A stretch of DNA of 17,621 nt. Origin: an uncultured Christensenellaceae bacterium (lineage in GTDB: Bacteria; Bacillota; Clostridia; Christensenellales; Aristaeellaceae). A program made the position numbers and the translations under genes. The stretch is taken from assembly GCA_905236495.1 (NCBI GenBank), contig CAJOPV010000169.1, positions 1 through 17,621 on the forward strand, written 5' to 3'. The notes below the pieces were generated by a model. That model was given only the letters and a program-made list of their open reading frames with translations. It was not told the DNA's origin and did not search any database. Shown here one piece after another: positions 13,448 to 17,621 of the stretch (position 1 is the stretch's first letter; each line of letters begins with the position of its first letter).

Positions 13448-16324
13448 GTGAGCACGGAAGGCAAGGGCATCATGCGGGGCGGGGCGGCCTCCCCTTTGGT
13501 CGCGTGCCTGGAAATGACCCCCTGCGACGAGATCGTGGAATACGATCTCATCAATAACCGCTGCCGCAATTTGCGCCATACCGACGGGAAATATTTCGTG
13601 CCGGTAATGGATTCCTCCCTGGACGCCATGAACCGCTTCGCCCCGGAAAACATGATCCACCCGGAGGATCGGGACCTGGTGATGAGCGTGATGGCCCCGG
13701 ATACCCTGCCGGACAGGCTGCGGAACGCTGCCGTTCCCGGCATACTGCAGCTGGAGGCCCGCTATAAGCTGCTGGACGGCACCTACCACTGGACGCGGCA
13801 GGTGCTGATCGGCGGCGAGGAGGCGGGGCTGCCCCAGGGCGTGGTGCGCACGTACATTTACGATATCCAGGCGGAAAAGGAATTGTCCGCCACCCCCCGG
13901 CCCCGCACCCAGGTGCACAGGGACGAGCGGACGGGGCTGCTCATGGAGCGGGACCTGTTCGCCATGATCAACGATCGGCGGGATCGGATCACGGGGCAGT
14001 GGTGCGTCATCGCCATCGATATCGAGCATTTCAAGCTGTTCACCGACTGGCACGGCAGGGACGCGGGGGATATGCTGCTGGCCCAGATCGGAAAGGCCCT
14101 GCGCCAGATGGAGGCGGACACCCACGGCCTGGCGGGCTATCGGGGGCTGGACGATTTCTGGCTGGTGATGCCCTTCAATCAGCAATTGATCAACGATTTA
14201 TACGAGCGGATCCGCGATCTGATCATATCCCACGGCAATTCCGTGGGCTTCCTGCCCATTTTCGGCATCAGCCTTTTCGATCCCTCCTCCGGGGAGGCGG
14301 TGACGGACCTGTTCAACCACGCCGCCCTCACCGCCGAGCAGGTGAAGGGCGACCTGCATAACCGGGTGCGCATCTATAACCCCGCCGCTTCCATGCGGAC
14401 GGCGGAGGAATACCGCCTGCTTTCCGATTTCCAGCGGGCGCTGGATAACCATGAAATCTTCTTCTGTCTCCAGCCCCAGTGCCGGGTCTCCACCGGCAAC
14501 GTGGTGGGGGCAGAATCCCTGGCCCGGTGGCGGATGAAGGACGGCACCATGGTGCCCCCCACCCGGTTCGTGCCTATCCTGGAAAAATACAAGATGGTAA
14601 CGAACCTGGATAAATACATCTGGGAGGGCGTGTGCCGCTGGCTCAAGGGATGGATCGACCGGGGGCACAAGGCCGTGCCCATTTCGGTGAACATTTCCCA
14701 AAGCGATATCCTCACCATCGACGTGCCCGATTACCTGGCTATGCTTCTGAAAAAGTATGATCTTCCGCCCCAGATGCTGAAGGTGGAGATCACCGAATCC
14801 GCCTACGCCCAGGATACCGCCGCCGTCAGGGATACGGTAAGGCGCCTGCGGGACATGGGCCTGCTTGTCATGATGGACGACTTTGGCAGCGGCTATTCTT
14901 CTCTGAACATGCTGCGCAGCCTGAACGTGGACGTCATCAAGCTGGACGCCCAGTTCCTGCATATTTCCGCCCAGGAGGAGCGCAAGGGCATCAGCATCCT
15001 GGAATCCATCGTGAACATGGCAAAATCCATGTCCCTGCCCATCATCGTGGAAGGGGTGGAGACCCAGGAGCAGATCAATTTCCTCTCCGACATGGGCTGC
15101 CGCTACATGCAGGGGTATTATTTCTACCGGGCCATGCCTGTGGAGGAATTTGAGCGCCTCATCGGCGATGAAAGCCAAATCGACCTGCGGGGCTTTGAAT
15201 TCAAGGCCACCGAGCAGATCCACCCCCGGGAATTCCTGGATGAGAACGTGTTTTCAGACGCCATGCTCAATAACATCCTGGGCCCGGTGGCGATCTACCG
15301 CATGAAGGGCGAATCGGTGGATATCGTCCGTTACAATCAGCAGTTCTATCAGATGGTGGGCATCTCCATCGATCAATTGAACGAACGGCGGAACAGCATC
15401 GAAAGCTTCATGTATGCCGAGGACCGGGAAAAGCTGTTCCATATATTCACCGCCGCGTCCCAGGATCGGCTCAACGGCGCAAAAGGGGTGCTAAGGGTCT
15501 ATCGGCCCAACGGCAGCCTGCGGTGGATCTCCATGCAGGTGTATTTCCTCAGTGAGACCCAGGAGGGCAAAACCTTCTACGGCTCCTGCGAAGACGTGAC
15601 GGAGCTGCAGTTCATCAACGTGGATCTGCCCGGGGCTTACCACCGCTGCTTCGCGGACGAAAATCTGGAATTCCGCTACGTCAGCAAAAATTTCCTGGAA
15701 ATGACGGGGTATTCGGAAGCGGAGATCCAGAAGCGATTCGGCAATCAGCTGATCCGCATGATCCACCCGGAGGATACGGAGCTGATCCGCGATAAGATCA
15801 AAGCCCTGCTGGAAAAGCGGAGGGTGCCCTCCGATCCCTTCCGGCTGTGCCGGAAACAGGGGGATTATATCTGGGTGGTGAGCCACCAGATCATCACCGA
15901 TCTGTACGGCGATCTGTGCTTCATGGCGGTGGCAAACGACGTGACGGAGCTGATGACGGTACGCAATAATCTGCGCCTGCTGGAGAAATACTCCACCGAC
16001 TGCATCGCCTTCGTGCACCACAAAGAAAAACAATGGTATTACGAGGCGCTGGTCTATGGCCTGCAGGATCATCTGGGCCTGAGCCGGCAGGAATTTTTCG
16101 ATGCGCTGAACGAGGGCGCCATGTACGGCTGGGTGGAGGAGCCCCAGCGCAGCCGCCTGCGTGCGGAAACTATGACCGCCCTGCAAAACGGGCAGGGCTT
16201 TGAAACCACCTTCGACCTGCGCGTGCCGGAAAAAGGGATCAAAAAGCTGCATATGAAGGGCGACGTGGTGCGGGGCAGCGGCACCAGCGTGGATTACATC
16301 TGCGTGTTCCAGGCCCTCTTATAA
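13448..16324 (+). CDS. PAS-GGDEF-EAL-PAS-PAS cyclic-di-GMP signalling protein
   Basis: The 958-residue product contains, in order, a PAS fold (about 25-145), a GGDEF domain (160-310), an EAL domain (325-570) and two further PAS folds (about 605-725 and 730-840). A PAS-like tail (850-958) ends it. The GGDEF signature is degenerate (GLDDF, 233-237), so cyclase activity is doubtful. The EAL domain keeps its metal and catalytic set: ESL in place of EAL (356-358), N415, E447, DDFGSGYSSL (D477, D478), K498, E535 and Q555. It is therefore probably a c-di-GMP phosphodiesterase, perhaps GTP-stimulated through the GGDEF remnant (inference). No transmembrane segment or signal peptide is seen, so the sensory input is cytoplasmic. 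The start is GTG 13448 by its ribosome binding site. A LacI-type gene follows after 21 bp, likely in the same transcript. Confidence 0.92.
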   Translation: MSTEGKGIMRGGAASPLVACLEMTPCDEIVEYDLINNRCRNLRHTDGKYFVPVMDSSLDAMNRFAPENMIHPEDRDLVMSVMAPDTLPDRLRNAAVPGILQLEARYKLLDGTYHWTRQVLIGGEEAGLPQGVVRTYIYDIQAEKELSATPRPRTQVHRDERTGLLMERDLFAMINDRRDRITGQWCVIAIDIEHFKLFTDWHGRDAGDMLLAQIGKALRQMEADTHGLAGYRGLDDFWLVMPFNQQLINDLYERIRDLIISHGNSVGFLPIFGISLFDPSSGEAVTDLFNHAALTAEQVKGDLHNRVRIYNPAASMRTAEEYRLLSDFQRALDNHEIFFCLQPQCRVSTGNVVGAESLARWRMKDGTMVPPTRFVPILEKYKMVTNLDKYIWEGVCRWLKGWIDRGHKAVPISVNISQSDILTIDVPDYLAMLLKKYDLPPQMLKVEITESAYAQDTAAVRDTVRRLRDMGLLVMMDDFGSGYSSLNMLRSLNVDVIKLDAQFLHISAQEERKGISILESIVNMAKSMSLPIIVEGVETQEQINFLSDMGCRYMQGYYFYRAMPVEEFERLIGDESQIDLRGFEFKATEQIHPREFLDENVFSDAMLNNILGPVAIYRMKGESVDIVRYNQQFYQMVGISIDQLNERRNSIESFMYAEDREKLFHIFTAASQDRLNGAKGVLRVYRPNGSLRWISMQVYFLSETQEGKTFYGSCEDVTELQFINVDLPGAYHRCFADENLEFRYVSKNFLEMTGYSEAEIQKRFGNQLIRMIHPEDTELIRDKIKALLEKRRVPSDPFRLCRKQGDYIWVVSHQIITDLYGDLCFMAVANDVTELMTVRNNLRLLEKYSTDCIAFVHHKEKQWYYEALVYGLQDHLGLSRQEFFDALNEGAMYGWVEEPQRSRLRAETMTALQNGQGFETTFDLRVPEKGIKKLHMKGDVVRGSGTSVDYICVFQALL

Positions 16325-16345
16325 TTCGCAAGGAGGTACGTTTCC

Positions 16346-17353
16346 ATGTCCGTCACGTTAAAAACCGTAGCCCAGAAGTGCGGCCTGCCCCTGTCCCAGG
16401 TGGCGACGGTGCTGACCCAGGCGGCCCGCATCGACGGGGACACCCGCCAGAAGGTGCTGGATGCCGCCCGGGACTGCGGCTATCCCCTGGATGGGCTGGG
16501 CAAACTGACCCACAACCTGGGCGTTTTATTCGTGGAGGAAAACAATTCCGGCCTCACTCACCCTTTCTTCGCCGCCATGATCAATTCCTTCAAAACGGAG
16601 GCGGAGGCTCACGGCTACGATATCACCTTCATCAACCACAATATCGGCACCGAGCCAGCCACATATCTGGACCACTGCCGGTACCGCAGCGTGGATGGGG
16701 TGTTCATCGCCCGGATGGATTTCAACTCCCGGGAGGTCATGGAGCTGCTCACCTCCGATATCCCCTGCGTCACGGCGGATCACTGCGTGCCCGGTCAGCC
16801 CAGCGTCAATTCGGACAACCGGGCGGGCATCCGCATGCTGGTGGATTACGCCGTATCCCTGGGGCATAAGCGCATCGCCTTTATCCACGGGCAGTGCAAT
16901 TCCCGGGTGACGGACGATCGGGTGACGGAGTTCCGCGCCGCCATGCGGGACCACGGATTGTACCTGCCGGATCATTTCCTGGTGGAAGCCCGCTACGGCG
17001 ATCTGGACCTGGTGCGCCGCATCGTCCGGGAGATGGTGCAGCAGCCCGAACGGCCCTCCTGCATCCTCCTGCCCGACGATACCAGCTACCTGGGCGCCCA
17101 GGAGGCCATCCGGGAAAGCGAGCTGCGCATCCCGGCGGACATATCCGTGGCGGGCTACGACGGCATCGCCCTCACCCAGTCCCTCCGTCCCCATCTGACG
17201 ACTATCCGCCAAAACAGCGAGGAGATGGGCCGGGTCGCCGCCCTGCGCCTCATCGAGAAGATCGAACGCCCCTCCGCCGCCGTCAACGACGCGGTCTCCA
17301 TCCCCGTCACCCTCCTCAAGGGCGAAACCGTGGGCTGGTGCAATAACTGGTGA
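16346..17353 (+). CDS. LacI-family transcriptional regulator with shortened hinge
   Basis: The 335-residue protein has an N-terminal LacI-type helix-turn-helix (residues 3-48: TLKTVAQKCGLPLSQVATVL, then DTRQKVLDAARDCGYP). A periplasmic-binding-protein-like effector domain follows (from about 57: NLGVLFVEEN, VDGVFIARMD, VNSDNRAGIRMLVDYAVSLG, HKRIAFIHG, ISVAGYDGIALTQSLRPHLTTI). The effector is presumably a sugar. The usual hinge helix between the two domains (ARSL-type) is missing: only about a dozen residues join GY to the first strand, roughly five fewer than normal. The start ATG 16346 has a near-perfect AAGGAGGT. It lies 21 bp after the c-di-GMP gene. Which promoters it controls is not visible from the sequence. 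The xylan operon dyads and the cre-like site are candidates (inference). Confidence 0.9.
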   Translation: MSVTLKTVAQKCGLPLSQVATVLTQAARIDGDTRQKVLDAARDCGYPLDGLGKLTHNLGVLFVEENNSGLTHPFFAAMINSFKTEAEAHGYDITFINHNIGTEPATYLDHCRYRSVDGVFIARMDFNSREVMELLTSDIPCVTADHCVPGQPSVNSDNRAGIRMLVDYAVSLGHKRIAFIHGQCNSRVTDDRVTEFRAAMRDHGLYLPDHFLVEARYGDLDLVRRIVREMVQQPERPSCILLPDDTSYLGAQEAIRESELRIPADISVAGYDGIALTQSLRPHLTTIRQNSEEMGRVAALRLIEKIERPSAAVNDAVSIPVTLLKGETVGWCNNW

Positions 17354-17377
17354 CTGCTGCTCGATTCCGTTTCGATC

Positions 17378-17400
17378 ACGCGCATCTGCGGGCGTCTTTT
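17378..17400 (+). terminator. Weak intrinsic terminator-like stem after the LacI-type gene
   Basis: ACGC-GCA (17378-17384) pairs with TGC (17387-17389) and GCGT (17392-17395) across an unpaired GG. CTTTT follows. It is 25 bp beyond the stop codon, but the two-base loop, the bulge and the short U-run make it only a modest candidate. Confidence 0.35.
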
Positions 17401-17489
17401 CCTCCCCGGCTTAGCGTCGCTTCCCTCAGCGCAGCGCTGCGATTTCGTATTAAAACGCTCTTTTCAATGATTTGTACTTGAAATCAGTA

Positions 17490-17533
17490 TAAAAACACAA
17501 GAAAGCAACGCCGCTGCGGATCGCAGCGGCGTT
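17490..17533 (-). terminator. Intrinsic terminator for a leftward gene entering from the right
   Basis: AACGCCGCTGCG (17507-17518) and CGCAGCGGCGTT (17522-17533) are perfect 12-bp inverted repeats with a 3-nt loop. In the leftward transcript the stem is followed by a U-rich stretch (GCTTTCTTGTGTTTTTA), whereas the rightward side has none. It lies 8 bp past the stop of the partial leftward frame at 17542. It could also stop readthrough from the LacI-type gene. Confidence 0.65.
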
Positions 17534-17541
17534 ACAGAGTA

Positions 17542-17619
17542 TCAATAAACCCCGGGATAGCTCGAAAGGGCCTCAGCCCTTTCGACTTTCATCCGCAGGA
17601 CCGGGTCTCCCGGTCCGAG
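17542..17619 (-). CDS. Possible 3' end of an unidentified leftward gene
   Basis: Reading leftward from the window edge, one frame stays open for 25 codons (LGPGDPVLRMKVERAEALSS, then YPGVY) to TGA 17544-17542. The other two leftward frames stop early. The terminator-like stem begins 8 bp beyond the stop. No family is recognisable from 25 residues. Two strong stems, GGACCGGG-TCT-CCCGGTCC (17598-17616) and TCGAAAGGGC-CTCA-GCCCTTTCGA (17562-17585), fall inside the frame, so a structured non-coding element is an alternative explanation. Confidence 0.4.
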   Translation of the reverse strand, partial: LGPGDPVLRMKVERAEALSSYPGVY

Positions 17620-17621
17620 GA

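Larger units (their letters stand above)
17354..17541. other. Intergenic region after the LacI-type gene with several hairpins
   Basis: No gene is seen in these 188 bp. They contain a weak terminator-like stem (17378-17400), a 12-bp perfect palindrome CGCAGCGCTGCG (17430-17441), an A/T-rich patch and a strong 12-bp stem (17507-17533). Confidence 0.6.

Noticed and set aside
13355..14185. Leftward open frames opposite the start of the c-di-GMP gene
   Set aside because: They are antisense to the first PAS fold and the GGDEF domain, with histidine/glutamine-rich shadow composition.
1..17621. tRNA genes, CRISPR array or transposase genes
   Set aside because: Reading both strands by eye showed no cloverleaf-like tRNA segment, no regularly spaced direct repeats and no recombinase or transposase motif.

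Overview
The window is GC-rich, densely coding DNA from a bacterium. Strong GGAGG-type ribosome binding sites, sigma-A-like promoters and the gene families point to a Gram-positive anaerobe of the Clostridia/Bacillota, plausibly a plant-fibre degrader of a gut or rumen. The family-level resemblance (Christensenellales-like) is an impression, not something the sequence proves. I see no tRNA, rRNA, CRISPR array, transposase, integrase or phage gene.

Layout. (1) 1-351, + strand: the 3' end of an L-fucose/L-arabinose-isomerase-family gene. (2) 352-741: non-coding, with a nested inverted-repeat element bounded by perfect 17-bp repeats (364-583) and a separate strong G-tract hairpin (679-724). (3) 742-8208, - strand: a tight four-gene operon, transcribed right to left in the order GH2 glycosidase, metallo-beta-lactamase-fold hydrolase, GH39 beta-xylosidase, GH67 alpha-glucuronidase. 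(4) 8521-9264, - strand: phosphoglycerate mutase with its own promoter, a palindrome at the transcription start and an intrinsic terminator. (5) 9376-10446, - strand: GH10 xylanase with its own promoter overlapped by a catabolite-repression (cre)-like site. (6) 10591-13166, - strand: a two-gene unit made of a cytoplasmic ParB-like/BMP (PnrA-like) ligand-binding fusion protein and an overlapping metallophosphoesterase, closed by an intrinsic terminator. (7) 13448-17353, + strand, divergent: a PAS-GGDEF-EAL-PAS-PAS c-di-GMP protein followed 21 bp later by a LacI-type regulator. (8) 17354-17621: weak and strong terminator hairpins and the probable 3' end of a converging - strand gene.

How the genes fit together. 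GH10, GH39, GH67 and GH2 all lack signal peptides, so the inferred picture is import of (glucurono)xylo-oligosaccharides and their cytoplasmic breakdown: GH10 cuts oligomers, GH67 removes (methyl)glucuronic acid, GH39 releases xylose, and GH2 removes a further sugar. The metallo-hydrolase embedded by translational coupling in this operon has no assigned role and is one of the better candidates for new enzymology. No transporter for the oligosaccharides is in the window. The LacI-type protein could be the local sugar sensor, but its gene is joined to a c-di-GMP phosphodiesterase-like gene rather than to the xylan genes.

The most unusual items are the ParB-like/BMP fusion without a secretion signal, the LacI-type protein with a shortened hinge, the inverted repeat that captures the GH2 start codon, and the nested repeat element at 364-583.
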